A stretch of 64,000 nucleotides of DNA from Eutypa lata. Lineage: Eukaryota; Ascomycota; Sordariomycetes; Xylariales; Diatrypaceae. The notes beneath the pieces were generated by a model. The model was not told where the DNA came from, ran no database searches, and saw nothing but the letters and a program-made list of their open reading frames with translations. Made by a program: the position numbers and the translations under genes. Of this stretch, positions 33,663-47,056 are shown in pieces; position 1 is the stretch's first letter, and each line of letters opens with the position of its first letter. The stretch lies in contig JAKULF010000005.1 of NCBI GenBank assembly GCA_022661535.1, forward strand, positions 2,976,001 to 3,040,000. Direction: 5' to 3'.

Positions 33663-36425
33663 ACGGTCTGTTCGTTCTGGGTCTTATTGGGGGAGGGAAA
33701 CGAAGCGCGGCATCAAATTCCGAGAGGAGATCACGATTATGTGTATGGTACGGGTCGGATCATCCCATCGCTTTTGGTTGGCCCCGCGCGCATGATGAAT
33801 GGCAATTGGTGGTCGGACCTCTGGAGTCAAAAAGGATCCTTTGCGAGGGCTATCTGGGTGCCTTCTAGTATCAATGCATTTACACATATCAGGACGTTCT
33901 GTCTGGCTGTAGAGGGATAGGCGAATGAAACTACGAACCTCTTTAACAAAACATGGATTGATCAGCGTCTTATCTCGGTGAACCAGCATGCCGTGTTAAT
34001 GCATCGCATATAAAGCTACCGCTTGAATCGATGAGAACTTATCGCTTTCTAGAGAGTATTCAAATATATGTGTCTCTGGCATAGTCAGAAATATACAACT
34101 GTAACTACCTCCTTGACTACGGATCAAGCTGCTACTAACATTCAGCCACTCGGCCATGTTACACATGAAAGGTTATTTAAGTGCACAGGCAACTTAAGGA
34201 GGGTTAGGCAACCCTATACAAAATAAAGCTGACTTCGCAGATCAATCGACACCTACAATTACCAAGTACTAAACAATACGGTAAGGAAGGCAACTAGCCT
34301 TTCAAACAGAACACATAAGCTAGTAAGACGACGGGTATCTGGCTATATAGGTATATGCGTGACCGATACAAGTCTCATGATGTTAGGGCACCAAAGATTT
34401 TTTCCGTCTCAATTTGGGAATGGTAATTATATCTCCCATGCAGAGGTTGACAGCCCAGTCTACAAAACAGCTATATAATTGTACAAGAACCAATGCTACC
34501 TTGCTGTTGACCGAGCAAGCCTCAAGGTCACAATTTTCAACACCACTTGGTTTCACTGCTTACAGAAGTCTTCCCCGTGTACCACGACGCTATCTATACC
34601 TACCCTTATTCATTTATTTGTTTAACTACATCGTGCTAACAAGAAACCAGTATCCTCAGTGTACGAAAGTTCTCCTATTTCTCTCAAGTGCTCCTTGGAT
34701 TATACTTAAGTGCCGCTTCTCATATCAGTTGTACAGTATGACAATGCCCAACCCCTATTTGCCCTGAATGGGTGGGTAGCTTGACAGAGATCCCCCGTGC
34801 TTTTCAAGTCGGTCAGGTCGAGATACCTAACACACGCCCAAGCATGCAGAGCGAAGCCCGCAAAATCTCACAGTAAGCAGAAAAGACCATCTCCGGCGCT
34901 CCGTTACACGGCCGGGGGACAAGGGCGGCGGCGTAGTAGCACGTCGTCTTCTTCCACAGAAAGACCCTGTCCGTGGAACGCGCAGAGGGAAGTCGCATCG
35001 CACAGTGAAGTCCGGGGTAGACAGATAGATAGGGTAGGTAAGGTATGTAGGTATGCATGTAAGTATGTATGTACCCAGTACAAAGCAAAGTCGGGAAAGA
35101 AAGAGGTAGAGTTAATAGGAAGCAAGTAGCCTAGCTTTACGTCACTCTGATGTGATCGTCAACCCCTAACCATAATGGCCCATAACCCATGATTTCGATA
35201 TATAATGCCTAGCTGCCGTTGCACAACACACGCACCACCTTTTCGCCCCTGTATGACCCTTTTTTTCCCCTCGGGACAAGTGGAGGATGAAGAGGAGGAG
35301 GAGGACCTCAAGCAGTATTCCTCCTCCTCGGACAAAGCCGGAGTTGGGAGGATGAGCCTGCTGGTTGGTAGCACGAGGAACCTTGCTTGTGGCCAGAATC
35401 CCCCAGCACTGAGTGGGCTCCTAGGCCGTATTAATAATCGGTTTTATATGTTGGCGTTCGCGTTCTCCAATATGTTTGGAACAGGATTGGAGGCCAAATA
35501 TGAATGGTTAGAGGTTAGGTACTTGGTGGCCTGGTAGCTGACTAGCATGTTTCTTGAATTTGGTATACTTAATGCAGAGGATACGATACTGTCCAGGATA
35601 CCAGTCAGTGTATGTATTATACCATTGCTCTGGACTTGTTAGTGAGATAGAATATACACGAACGATACAAGCTCGGTTATACAGCAGAGCTGCCCGTTAC
35701 TTATGCAGGTAATCTAATCACTGTTGGTTATTGCAAAAAGCACGGCCAGGCCTTGAATAGTATAACCAAAAGACGTTCGCTGTCTTCCAATACCACCCAC
35801 TACCCTTTTAAATAGTCTATCTAGAGCTAGTCGGGTAATGGAGTGTGAAGACCTAGCTATGCAGGGTGTACAATAGATAAATAAGGTAGGAGGCGAATTT
35901 CCATCTAGTAACTTTCGTAGAGGCTCGTTATGTATTTAGCAGATGAAAGCACCCAGGTGAGACGAGAAGCTGAAAGTCCCCAAGCTGCCGGGATACTGAT
36001 CTAGCATATTTGGCAACATATCTGCTGTTCACCAAGCCCCTTTGAATAAACCCCAGTCACCAACAGAATATGTCTTAAAATCTCGGTCACATTACCCATG
36101 GTTTTACACAAACATCCCAGCACGATTGATGCGCTGCGGCTACCGCTACCGCTTCAAGGCATCGAGCGAACACCCTGCAAAATATCCTTCTACCCGTAGC
36201 TCGAATGCCAATGAACCATAGATGCAGTATAGTCCCACACAGAACACCCCGTTCTCATCCCAATAAGTAGAGAGAGACGCACACGGATCCCGATAAAAAC
36301 AAATTCACAATCAACCACTATTCATATCCCCATCCCTAATCCTATCCCTAATCCTAATTCTAACCCTAGTCCTATCCCTTTTCCTACCCCTAACCCATCT
36401 TTATTTTCTTCCCCTCCCCCCTCCT
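33663..36425. other. Intergenic region between RPS16 and AAR2
   Basis: About 2.8 kb, with no supported gene. Frames up to 117 codons (for example at 34414 and 34797) are rich in rare residue combinations and show no motif. A run of TAGGTA/TATGTA-type tetranucleotides lies at about 35030-35075. The right edge holds a degenerate telomere-like tract, listed separately. Confidence 0.5.
36336..36400. repeat. Degenerate telomere-like CCCTAA tract
   Basis: Irregular CCCTAATCCTAT / CTAACCCTAG / CCCCTAACCC units, similar to CCCTAA repeats but interrupted by CCTATC and CCTAAT variants. It lies just beyond the stop codon of AAR2, within its likely 3' UTR. Confidence 0.55.
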
Positions 36426-38159
36426 TTAATCCCAAGAAACCAAATCCGCCTGCCTCCCCAACTCATCGAGCCCCACAACAACGGGGGCGAACTCGCCCCT
36501 CTCGTCCTCATCCTCGAAGTCCTCGCGCTCCGCCTGCACGACCTCGCCATCCTCGAGCATGACGTCCCCGACCCGCAGGTACGAGTCGGCGCGGAGGTCC
36601 CAGCCGCGACGGCGGCGGAGCCAAGTCTCGAGGGCCGCGAACGCCTGACCCACGGCGTCCATCATCTCCTCTTCATCCTCACCACCACCACCACCACCAC
36701 CACCACCACCAACCCTCCTCCTCCCACCAAGCACCTCCTCAAGCCTCCCCTTATACGTAACGAGCGTCTTCTCCATCGCGTGGGCCGCCTTCCCGTCGGC
36801 AGACACCATGTCCAAGACATCAACGCCCCCGCCGTTCTCGAGGAAGCGGTCGGCATACGCCAGCTGCGCGTGAAAAGTGCGTATCAGGTCGCGCGCGAGG
36901 CGCGGTCGGGCGGCCGCCAGGCCGTGCGCCCGGAACACGAGCTTGTTGACCAGGAAGTGCCACTGCTCGAGGCAGGAGAAGTTGCCGAGGTGCGCGCCGG
37001 TCAGGAAGGCGAACTGGAGCTCGCCGAGGAGCTTGTTGTCGTCGTTGTCGTCGTTATCGTTGTCTTTGTTAATTGTAGCCTTGCTGCTATTGTTGCTATT
37101 GTTCTTGGCGTCGGGGGGCAAGTATGTAGATGTAGATGTAGATGTGGATGTCGATGTGGAAATGGATGAGGAAGAAGAAGAAGAAGAGGAAGAGAGAACG
37201 CCTAGTATCCACGCCGTCGGGTCCAGCGCCTGCCGGGTACGCTCAGGTCCCTCGGCCGAGGGGTCGAAGAGCGGTCCGTCCATCCGGAATGTGAACCGGA
37301 GTTGTTGATGCGAAGAGAGAAAGTCGGTATTACTACCACTACCACTACTACCATTGCCATTACTACTGCTACCACCAGCTGCGCCTTCGCCATTACCGTC
37401 ACCGTCACCGTCACCGTCGCCATACAGCTTAGCTTCCTCCGAACTCCGGCTCTCGCCGAGCACGCGATCGGACGACGTCACCGACCATTCGCGGGTTTCT
37501 ACTGTTGCCGCTGTTGCTGCCGCTCTCCGACCCGTCTGTCGCCCCACGTCAACGACGACGGAGTCGAGCAGCGCAGGCGAGATAGCCGACGTGAGCTGCG
37601 ACCACATCGCAGCCTTATCCCGAAAGGCCGGCGGTAAGTCATCATTCGCATCAGCATCAGCAACAGCATCATCGGTTTCTTCCCGTCGAGAAGAAGAAGA
37701 AGAAGACCCCGCCGCCGCCGCCGCCGCGGTCGGGAACCAATAAGGGGCAAGACTGGGCAAGACCTGCTGCAGTCGCCGCTGTCCTTCATTAATACCAGCA
37801 GGGTCATCACCACCACTATCACCATCACACAAAACCTCATGAAAGGCATCCCATCGTTTGACGTGAACTCGGTGCCCGCCACCGCTAGGGTCAGCGACTG
37901 CGACGATCCAGAAACCGCTCCGCGCGGACGTCGAGTCGGTGGGGGCGACCCAGAACAGATGCGCGCCGGGCGGGATGTCCCGGATGCCCGGGAAGGGGTT
38001 CTTCGTCGTCGAGAACGAGAGGTGGTCGCACCCGATGGTGAATTTTGCCGGGAGGTTGTCTAGGAGGACGACATCGCCGCCGCCGCCGCTGCTGCTAAGG
38101 CTGCCAGGTGCAACAGCAACAGCAGTAGCGGTGGTCGATGATGATGATGATGACCGCAT
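36426..38159 (-). CDS. AAR2: Aar2-family U5 snRNP assembly factor
   Basis: A 577-residue single-exon protein. The N-terminal beta domain contains NLPAKFTIGCDHLSF and IPPGAHLFWV, and the C-terminal helical domain contains GELQFAFLTGAHLGNFSCLE; both are hallmarks of Aar2. Aar2 binds Prp8 in the cytoplasm and nucleus during U5 snRNP maturation and is later exchanged for Brr2. Yeast Aar2 has about 355 residues. The excess here comes from low-complexity inserts: Ser and Ser/Thr runs, an Asp/Asn run, Gly runs and an Ala run, each encoded by trinucleotide or hexanucleotide repeats. The start MRSSSSSSTT is itself in a repeat, so the true start could be slightly further downstream. No intron is needed. 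Confidence 0.88.
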   Translation of the reverse strand: MRSSSSSSTTATAVAVAPGSLSSSGGGGDVVLLDNLPAKFTIGCDHLSFSTTKNPFPGIRDIPPGAHLFWVAPTDSTSARSGFWIVAVADPSGGGHRVHVKRWDAFHEVLCDGDSGGDDPAGINEGQRRLQQVLPSLAPYWFPTAAAAAAGSSSSSSRREETDDAVADADANDDLPPAFRDKAAMWSQLTSAISPALLDSVVVDVGRQTGRRAAATAATVETREWSVTSSDRVLGESRSSEEAKLYGDGDGDGDGNGEGAAGGSSSNGNGSSGSGSNTDFLSSHQQLRFTFRMDGPLFDPSAEGPERTRQALDPTAWILGVLSSSSSSSSSSISTSTSTSTSTSTYLPPDAKNNSNNSSKATINKDNDNDDNDDNKLLGELQFAFLTGAHLGNFSCLEQWHFLVNKLVFRAHGLAAARPRLARDLIRTFHAQLAYADRFLENGGGVDVLDMVSADGKAAHAMEKTLVTYKGRLEEVLGGRRRVGGGGGGGGGGEDEEEMMDAVGQAFAALETWLRRRRGWDLRADSYLRVGDVMLEDGEVVQAEREDFEDEDERGEFAPVVVGLDELGRQADLVSWD

Positions 38160-41100
38160 GGGGCGTTATAACGGGGGGTTTTTATTTAAATTCAATATGA
38201 TACCGGAGTTGTGGCGTGGTGTGCGTGGTAGGTATGGTGTTCGGTTTTTTTCTCAACTTACTCTAACTACTTAAGTTAGTCCATCACCATCTTTCTTCTT
38301 CTTCTTCTCTCGGCTCAGGTTCGTTGTCAAGCAATTGCGTGCGGAGAGCTGACCGTGAAAGAAATTAACTACCTATGTAGTAATGAAAAGAGTATGAATT
38401 AGATTTACTGCTGAGATGAGGTCAAAATTTGTAGTTAAACGCAGTAGAGGGGTTCCGGATAGATCCCCGTCGCGACCCCACTAAAACCCGACATCGAGAG
38501 ATCGTTGTCTGTGGGTCTTAGCCGGAGAATGTGCCAGGGTGAGTTTATGTGTTTTTGTATTTTCTATTGTAATAGTTAAGAAGGTAGACATTATGAGGAG
38601 TTAGAAGCCTCTGCTTTTCTTCTATAGGAGGGATGAAGGTAAGGGTGGCTTGTCGCAAATATACGGCGTTTTCGTCTCGACTTCCGTGAAATCTGCTGAT
38701 AATAATGAGCCACCTCCTAGTTACTACCTAGTACTCTGCTGAACCCGAAGTGACAGGATAGGTCTTGGCGGTTATCTTCTGTATTTGGTAATCTCAGTAC
38801 GACAGTAGGAACATAAAGGTAAGATCGGGTGGAAGGAAAATTGGGAAGAACTAAAAGAGTTGGGTTGTAAGCCGGTGGTTATGACGTCCGACGTGGGATA
38901 TGATGAGTTCGATGAAAAAGGCTCGGTACATATTCGAAGATGAATATTATCTCGTCGAAGATATATTCGGTTTTAGATGCGGTATGTCTAATGTTAGTGA
39001 CCTTCCAATGTAGACTGGATAAGGGCAAATGTTAATACTGAGTCGGTCTAACTCATTCCTGCGGCGTGTCTTCGTCCGGTAACTAGTTAACGCGACGATA
39101 GCTGAGGTATATTGCATGTCATAAATGCTGTGTAATCTGCCACCTACACCTTATTCTCGCCATGTAGGTCTTCCAATGAGAAACCTCACTTCGATACAGA
39201 CCTAGACGATGATAGAGTCGGACAGATCCAATGACGGGACGTAGCGCATGTCACTATCAATGAAACAACGTAGGTGGGGAGCTGCATCACGGTAGACGAA
39301 GGGTGTCCAGACATAACGCCGAGCGGATGCAGGTGCATGTGTAACTCGAGAGTGTGGCTGTCTTTCGTCTTCGAAATCAAAGCTGCCAAGTGAGTATAGA
39401 TGTCTACCGCCAAGGTATGTCGGTTATTGTTTTCGCCATGGCCAGTTACCAGTCTGACAACGGACTCTATATATAAGCAGCACAACTTTATTTTAATATT
39501 AAGGCACTTCTCCAATTGAACTCCAGGTTCAATCACAATACTCCCTGAAGCGAACATAGGGGAAGGACAACAACAGCCTTGCAACAACATCGTAGTTTAT
39601 CAACACAGAAATGGGAATTCTTTCGGGGACTCTCTCGAAGAAATAAGTAGCATCAGTTGATTACATGAAACCGGTAGACTAGCGATCAGCCTGTAATGCA
39701 GATGATTGAAGGTGAAAGGGAACGGAACATTCAAGACTGGGCGTCGGGGAGCATTATAAGGGGAGGGTTATATATACCCCCCAACTACCTAACCGTGCAG
39801 TTTACTGTGTCCATTCTGCCCATATATATATAGAAGGTATTAATGAGATGCATGCATGCAGAGGCGTCGTTAGGCCCGGAGTCGTCAAGTACTTTATATT
39901 TCTCCATGGGGCATAGCCGCACTATGAAGTGTTTGCATGTAGGCTGTTGTATACATGATCCCAAGAGGATGTTCCTCGACGGCGTCGCGGCTGATCGACA
40001 GCTATACATTAAGTACAGATACATTGGGACGCTACAGTCGAGCGACTTTTTTTTTTTTGTTGCGTCTAACTAACTGACGAACTAACTAACTAAGGAGAGA
40101 CTGGTCAACAAAACAAAAAAAAAGAGGGAAAGAAGAAAATATTCGGCTCGAGCCGACGATGTGAAAATGTGATGACGCTAGACCTCAAGTAGCAAGGGAA
40201 GCCAAACCAAGCCGTGGATTCATTCGACGATAAAAAGAAAAGAATGCTACTCCTTTGGCTTGGTCTCGTCGGGTTAGGGTACGTAGGCTCGCTCACTTAA
40301 CTATATTCGTACCTAACTACTTTCTGTGTATGTAGTTAGGTATGTAGCTAACTAACGCGGGAGTAGGTAGTTCGACGAACTAAAAGTAATAAGAGGCCCT
40401 GGTTAAGGCCTGGGGCCTGGGGGCCGTCGAGTGTGGTGTGGTTGGTGGTGTGCATGTTTGTGGCTCTTCCTCTAATTTTCTCTCCAGTGAGAGCTGCCAG
40501 GCCCTTCGCGGGCCGAGCAGCGGACGCATGCGCTAATGCACGTTACCCGACGCCAACGGTCGAAAGTGCGGACTACACCACCCTTGTCGCATCGACTAGT
40601 CGTCTGCCACACCATCCTTCATCGTCTTCTTGCAGTTTTTGCTACTACTGCCCTACCCGTTTGTTCACGATCGACTGCTTTGCTTGGTTAGGGCTAGGCT
40701 TGTGTACGTACAAAGCAAGTAGCGAAGTATAGTATGTAACTAGTTAGCTCGCCCTTTTCTATTTTCTCGGGGAGTTTTTTTTTTGAAGCTAAAAGATCAC
40801 CACGCATACATACATAACCACACCCTCCCACCCCCGGACAAGTAGGGTATGTGTTGCATCCTCGGGAAATATTTCGACGCTTGTAACCTCACTAAAATCG
40901 TCCAAGAAACCAGATCGACGCGTTCATGCAAGCAAGACGCACGAGGGGCGGTTGCAGGCGTGGCTAGCGGATCCGAAACTCCTTTGCAGCTGGGTATGCA
41001 AGTGTCAAAGGCTTGATTTGACATCAGTAGAAGGGAGGGGGGGAAGGAAAGGAGGTTACAGGTCGAGGACGAACCGCTAAGGATACAGTCAGTAAGAAAA

Positions 41101-42489
41101 GTATCAGTTGCTTCGTCGCTATCAACTGGAGACGGCAAGTTAATTTAAGCCCATAAATATAACGAATATGCCTTGTTTAAGGAACCCTTTAATGCTTAAT
41201 TTACCATTTTATTACGGTCGTGAACTGTTAGGATGAGAGTATATATATACTTTTTTTAATTCCACTCCTAGACAATATATCTTGAGCTAGATAGGTTGAT
41301 ACTATATAGTGATGTGGACTTTGTATAATCAGACTAGAGGTTTCACGGCATACATAATACGTGCCTGGCAATTCACATGGGGTGCCCGCCTTTTCCTTAG
41401 CCCAGAATCCTCTTGGTGATGGATGAATGGATGGATGAATGCTAGTTAGGGGCGGCGCATGCTATTCTCGCATACATAAGTTAAATCGACTTAAATTGTT
41501 AAGCGCGTGTGTTACTATTATGCCTAGTGCGCCAAGCTTGTAGACGGCGTCGTTGCCGATGCTAACAGGTAGTGTGGTTGCACCGCAGGGCCACCGTCCT
41601 AGGATACCTGCATATGAGCTGTCCTGTCTTTTCTGTCTTAGCTCCACGCGCGTCTTCACTCTCGTTGCTACCTCGCGGCCTCGTGGCATAGGTAGTACAA
41701 TGGGCTAAACTAGTTTAGAGCTTCTACCGTACGGCACCAAAATGCAGAACTATTTTTTACTGTAACCAGGTACTCGGGTTCTCATCCGTGCAGCGATGGT
41801 GCTGACGCTATAAGAGCCATTGGACCCCTAATCTGGTGTCGTAGGTCTAATATATTTTCCATGTCCCCGATCTCAACTTTTGACTAGCTTGAGATAGCAA
41901 TCACATTTAGACCAAATGGATGTTTAACAAAGTTATTGGGGAACTATCATATTTCTTACAGTCACTTTTAAGGAAATTATAGGTGGTGGATATCGCAAGG
42001 AGAATCTATACAACAATACAATCGATCTCGTAAGACAATGCATTTTAATTCCTATCAACTCGCGCAAAGAACGACGCTCTGAGCGCCCATGTACGTAACG
42101 TAAAATAAAGTGCCGTTCATTTTTAGTCTCCATACCAGCAGCGACGTTGGTTGGAACTGCAGCACCACCAACGAATTCTCAGCCAACCATAACTAAGCAG
42201 ACATGACCCGAACCCTGTGCCGTACTAAGCCAATGATGCTATTCTCCCCAGCTGTCGCCTAATGCTATATGCGAGAAACAGGAAAGTGTAAAGGTCCGCC
42301 CTCCCAAGGTGTCGCCAGTCTTTGAAATTTTGGGTATTAGGCAATATGGATTGAGAATCGTCGCATCGTAAAAGAGCCACATACTATACAATGTGTTTTG
42401 GGCCGCCGATCAAGCCGTTTAGTGACTTGCCTGTGCACCGTTGTCTATTGACCTTGTGAGCGCTATGTGCCCAGCTCATCTACATAGCG
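38160..42489. other. Gene-free intergenic stretch between AAR2 and the CON7-like gene
   Basis: About 4.3 kb. The longest frame has 134 codons (39186-39590, minus strand) and no recognisable feature. Short direct repeats occur, such as CTAA units near 40078-40092 and GTAGTTAGGTATGTAG near 40330. It should hold the AAR2 promoter at the left and the 3' UTR of the CON7-like gene at the right. Confidence 0.5.
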
Positions 42490-44171
42490 CTACTTACGTT
42501 GGCTGTACATCTGGCCTTGAGGCGGATAAGGGGAAGCCGGCTGCTGTTGATAGTTGGCCGAGTACATGTGACTTGTGGGGCTATACTCCGGAGGAGCCGA
42601 ATACTGGTTAGGCTGATAACCGATGGGAGGGAGCTGGACCTGTCTTCCCGGCGGGTAAGACGGCGGAGCCTGTCCCTCGGCAGCCTGCGGGTCAGGACCG
42701 CCGTTCTGGGCTTGAGCAGCCGCGGCAGCAGCCGCCTGAGCTTGTCGCTGGCGCTCGGCCTCTTCGGCGGCCTTGCGTTGCGCTTCATCCTCCTTCTTAC
42801 GCGCCTTCCACTCCTTTCGGATCTCCTTGAATTCTACGTCGGAAAAGTTAGCAACTTCCAAAGTCAAAACGTAAAATGGTTTAAGGCATCATAGCCTTTG
42901 GCCCCAGAGCGACGGTCAACCCGGCATTTTGCGCTAGTCTGGCGGGCGGTAGCACCACCTAGGTTGGGATGTGAGAGCTTAGAGTAGGCAACATGCTAGT
43001 TCAGACTAGAAAGGCGCTACATTCCCCGGAATCCCAAGCTCCTTCTTGAAGTAGGCGAATGCCAAAACTAGAATAACAAACGGCTTAAAAAATATAACAT
43101 ACCTTCTGGCGTGCGCTTCTGGCCATGGCTCTGCATAGTAACATGGGCGTTAAGGTGGTTCAAAGTACCGTAAGCCTTCTCACAGCCGTTCCATCCGCAC
43201 TTGTACATGCGCTCGATCTCTTCATATCGTCGCCGCGGTCTTTTATGCTGTTGTGCGCCGGGGATAGGTACGAATGAATATACTTGCTGTCCACCATACT
43301 GTCAACACAAAAATCAGCTATTTTACGAATAGTTTTTTTTATAGGAAATACTAGGGGTCGTCTCCTCAAATGCGCATTGCGCGATCTGGCTTACGATGCT
43401 ATGTTGAGGAAAATACAAGCTACCTACCTGTCCTCGAGCAGGGGGTGCCGAAGTCGGCGTGTGGGGGAACACATGGTGAGGCGGCATTTGCTGGCCCGGA
43501 TGCCCATAATTGGCCCAGTCAGGTCGCGGCTGCGCATACAGGCTGCCAGCGCTCTGCGGATAGCTATGCGACATGTCTTGGGGTGGCGGCGCTGGATAGG
43601 TAGAGTACTGGCTATGGCCGTACGTTGGGCTAGGGGCCGCGATGGAAGGATCTATGGGCATATCGCTGTCAGACTTGACTTGCTGGGACTGATGGTTGCG
43701 CCCATCTTGCATAGGCATGGACGGACTTGTTGGTGTTTGCGCCATACCTCCGCTGCTGCCGCTGGGGTTGCTTGCTGCTGGATGGTATTGACGGAGACTG
43801 TGTTCTGGAAAAGAACTTGACGATCTCGCAGAGTGCGCGTACGCCCCGTACTCAGAAGTTGGCGTAGCTGAGGCGGAGTAGTTGCTCGGCCGCGCTTCCT
43901 GGGGAGTCGGATATTGTGCAGCAGATGCGTGATCTGCAGAGGAAGCTTCAGACTGAGTGTCGCCGTAGGTACTTGGATAGGGCGAAGGCAAACCTGACTG
44001 CGAGTATTCGGGGACACTCCGTTCCATAGGGTTGTTTACGGCGGTCGGAGGCGTGCTTTGGGTCGCTAGGGAGGGATGGCTTCCAAATGGTGAGGTAGAA
44101 GCGCGTGGTAGTGATGGATGGTTTCTAACGAACGCGTCTTGACTATGCGATTGCGTTGAGGCCAAGATCAT
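42490..44171 (-). CDS. CON7: CON7-like C2H2 zinc-finger transcription factor
   Basis: Three exons: 44171-43428, 43298-43103 and 42833-42490, giving 427 residues. Introns are 129 bp (GTAGGT...GACAG) and 269 bp (GTATGT...CGTAG). The N-terminal ~245 residues are Ser/Pro/Tyr/Gln-rich. A basic stretch KRPRRR (267-272) precedes one finger with C282, C287, H300 and H306 (C-x4-C-x12-H-x5-H). It is followed by the conserved KRTPEEFKEIRKEWKARKKE helix and a Gln/Pro/Tyr-rich tail. This arrangement matches Con7-type regulators, which in Magnaporthe and Fusarium control conidium shape, cell-wall genes and infection structures. The last codons before the stop at 42490 overlap a GTAAGT donor, so another 3' exon is possible. 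A gene desert of about 14.3 kb lies upstream. Confidence 0.83.
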
Positions 44172-47056
44172 ACTATAGTCTACCAGGAAGTGACGAAAGA
44201 TAGAACGACCAGGGCAGCTTAGTCCTTAACTCCGTTCTGCCCACTGGAAATGGGGGATAAACTGGGTTGGCGCTATTTTGAGTAAGAAGGATAAAGTTTA
44301 TGGCGAGGTCAAAGTGCGGCTACGCTGGTCCCAGGCCAGGTATTTAGTTGGCCGCGGTCTGATCGGTGACGGAAGACTGATCTAGAGTAGATAGCGTGAT
44401 CTCCCGGTCCTGCGAGCACCCACAGGTTTAGTCGGATGGAATGGTCTTGAGCTAGATCCACATATGAGTCGCGCTGCAGAAGTAGTGGAGGCAATGCCAC
44501 CTCTAGCTACGTTCCTAGAAGGCCTGAATAAGGATGCCAAGGGTTCCTCAAGCTCAGGTCTGATCGTGGAGACCCAATCGCGTGTGCAAGTTATTATAGA
44601 TGAGCTTTTGCTTCACGAACGAGTATAAGGTAGTCGTGAGAATACGGATGTAACACCCGCAACGGCCTCTAACGCTTTATGGTGGGCGGTAGAGGATTAG
44701 TAGAAAAAGCACCGTAGAGAGTAAAAGGTAAGATTTCACAATAAATCTCCTCTATCCTCTTGAAGGCGCTGACCGTGCCGCAAAGAAGTCTCAAAGTTGG
44801 GGGGGATACCCAGAGCTCGACGCTCGACTCAGCGCGCGCGCAAGACCTGATGTGTGGAGATGCTTAGACGTGTGTGTGGCTGGCCTGACTAAACTAGTGC
44901 AAGCAAATTTCGGAATGGTTGGTGAGGAGGCGATGCCAGAAGCTGCTTAGATCAAGACCTCTAGCGCTTTTTATTACTGGTAAATGATGATAGATATAAC
45001 CAGGGGCAAGGTGTGGTTGAGTTCAGAAAGCAACAAAGTTTGCGACGGCGCGATATTTGAATCCTCGGCACGCGAACTTATTTTTATTGCCTTAGGAGGA
45101 GGAACCACTAAAATGGATCCCTAAGGCAGCTAGACTGACTCTCCGGAAAAGAGTGCAAAAAGTAGAATTGATGTGAGGGCGGAGACATAAACACTCTCGC
45201 ACTAGTAGTAGATTAGGGTGACGTGCAGAGAGTTAAGAGAGAGGAAGACGATGTGTTGCTTTCGCATACAATGGGGCCCTGTGACGACAAGACTCCCGAG
45301 GTCGTCGTGTTGATGAAAAAGCCTAGGAGTCAATGAGGTTTAGCCTCCGAGAAAATACTGACGGCCCCCAGGGAAAATTAATTTAGTGCGTCTAGTGCAG
45401 AAAAAAAAAGGTGGGCGCAGGGTAGATTTTTTATATGCGGTCTCTTAAGCTAGAGGCACATATAAAGTTACATCGCACGAGTTCATCAAGGAACTGAATG
45501 TGCAATGCAGATGAATGTATGGACTAGAAGTGCTCGACCAAATGAAGTATGTTGGGGGATTGGTTAAACAAACGGTGAATGACCCAAATAAGAATCAATC
45601 GGAGAAAGTTAAGAAGACTGGGAATTGTGTGGACTAGAAGAAGGGTTTTGGAGAAGAGATTGAAAGGTCGACGAGATTGTGTTGTGGGTATGCTATGTAG
45701 CTGGTAATAGAGAAAAGGCAGGTACTTCTTGCATCAAGTACAAAGTGACAAACCGTATTGAAGAGGGTACTTGTAGAGATACATACATACATGGGTACCA
45801 ATCAAGTAAGATGGTGCGTGCATATAGATGCATTCACCTGATGTACTGTGCGTGGTACGTACCTATTGTTTTTTTTTTAGGCTGCAGATGAATTGAATGT
45901 CTTTTCTTCTAAAATGACCTCCAACAATAGGAAGAAAAAACAAAGTTAAGATCAATGTTACAGGATGAGAATTTTTTAATGTTTTGAAAAAATCATAAAT
46001 TGAGGTTTATTTTGGAATGTGTCACTCCTGCACGATACTTTGCTTCCAAAACCTCGATTGTAAGGAGAAATAAAATCCAAACAAGTCAGGTGCAGCACAT
46101 GAGTTCTCCGTTCGTTAAGAGCCAGGACATGGAGTTGATCCATGACTAGAGCACCTTACCAGATATTACAGTATGCACCCTTTCCTATTAACACAGTCTA
46201 TTCTATCCAATCACCGTCCCTACCACGTGCATATCCTGGACAGTACGTATTAAACCAGCTGATAAATATTAGTAATTATTCACAATATGTATCTTGACTC
46301 TTGTATGTATTATATACAATATATAATATGATGTTCATTCATGTTTCTTTAATCAACAATCAAGGACAATATCTGATGGGCCCACAAGACACGATCATGG
46401 TTTATGGAACCTAGATTTCTTGAGGAAGAAACAAACCAAACCAAATATAATTAGGTAAGTATGCATGTATATTATGATACCAGAACAATAAGAACGAGGA
46501 GGAAAACACAGTGTGGTCAGATACAATAAGTATTACCTGTTACTGAAGCCCAGAGGTGGAGGTTGAAAATGTTGCTGCGGAGCAAAAGCGCGTGTATTCG
46601 TATATATGTGGCCATCAATCATCAGTTCAAGAACAGGGGATATGAAAAATGACCCATCAATGATAACCTTCAGTCAATGGATACATAATAAAATCAATTT
46701 GTGTTTGTATGCATTCTACCTACTGTACCTGCACAGCGTAATGTGTGTGGTAGAGTAACTTGATGATGAAGCCTCGGTTGGTGGGAGCAAAGCATCCCGA
46801 GAGAAAGAAGTCAGTGCTTTCCAGGGATCAGGTCGAGAAAAGCCAAGTTTCCTTTCCTGGTCAAAAATCTAATCTGATTACGTAGTCACAATCAAAGAGA
46901 ACTTAAATAATTGTCAAACTTGCCTTAACTATGTGCACAGCTATTCGTACCTACCTACCAGCTGATTGCCAGTGGTTCATTTGCCATGAGGTAACTATAA
47001 TGACTACTTCTTACATACAGTACAAACGTTCGAGGCGTAGCGGCGTTCGTCGTCTA

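Noticed and set aside
39186..39590. 134-codon minus-strand frame between AAR2 and the CON7-like gene
   Set aside because: No recognisable domain and no codon bias like the real genes nearby.
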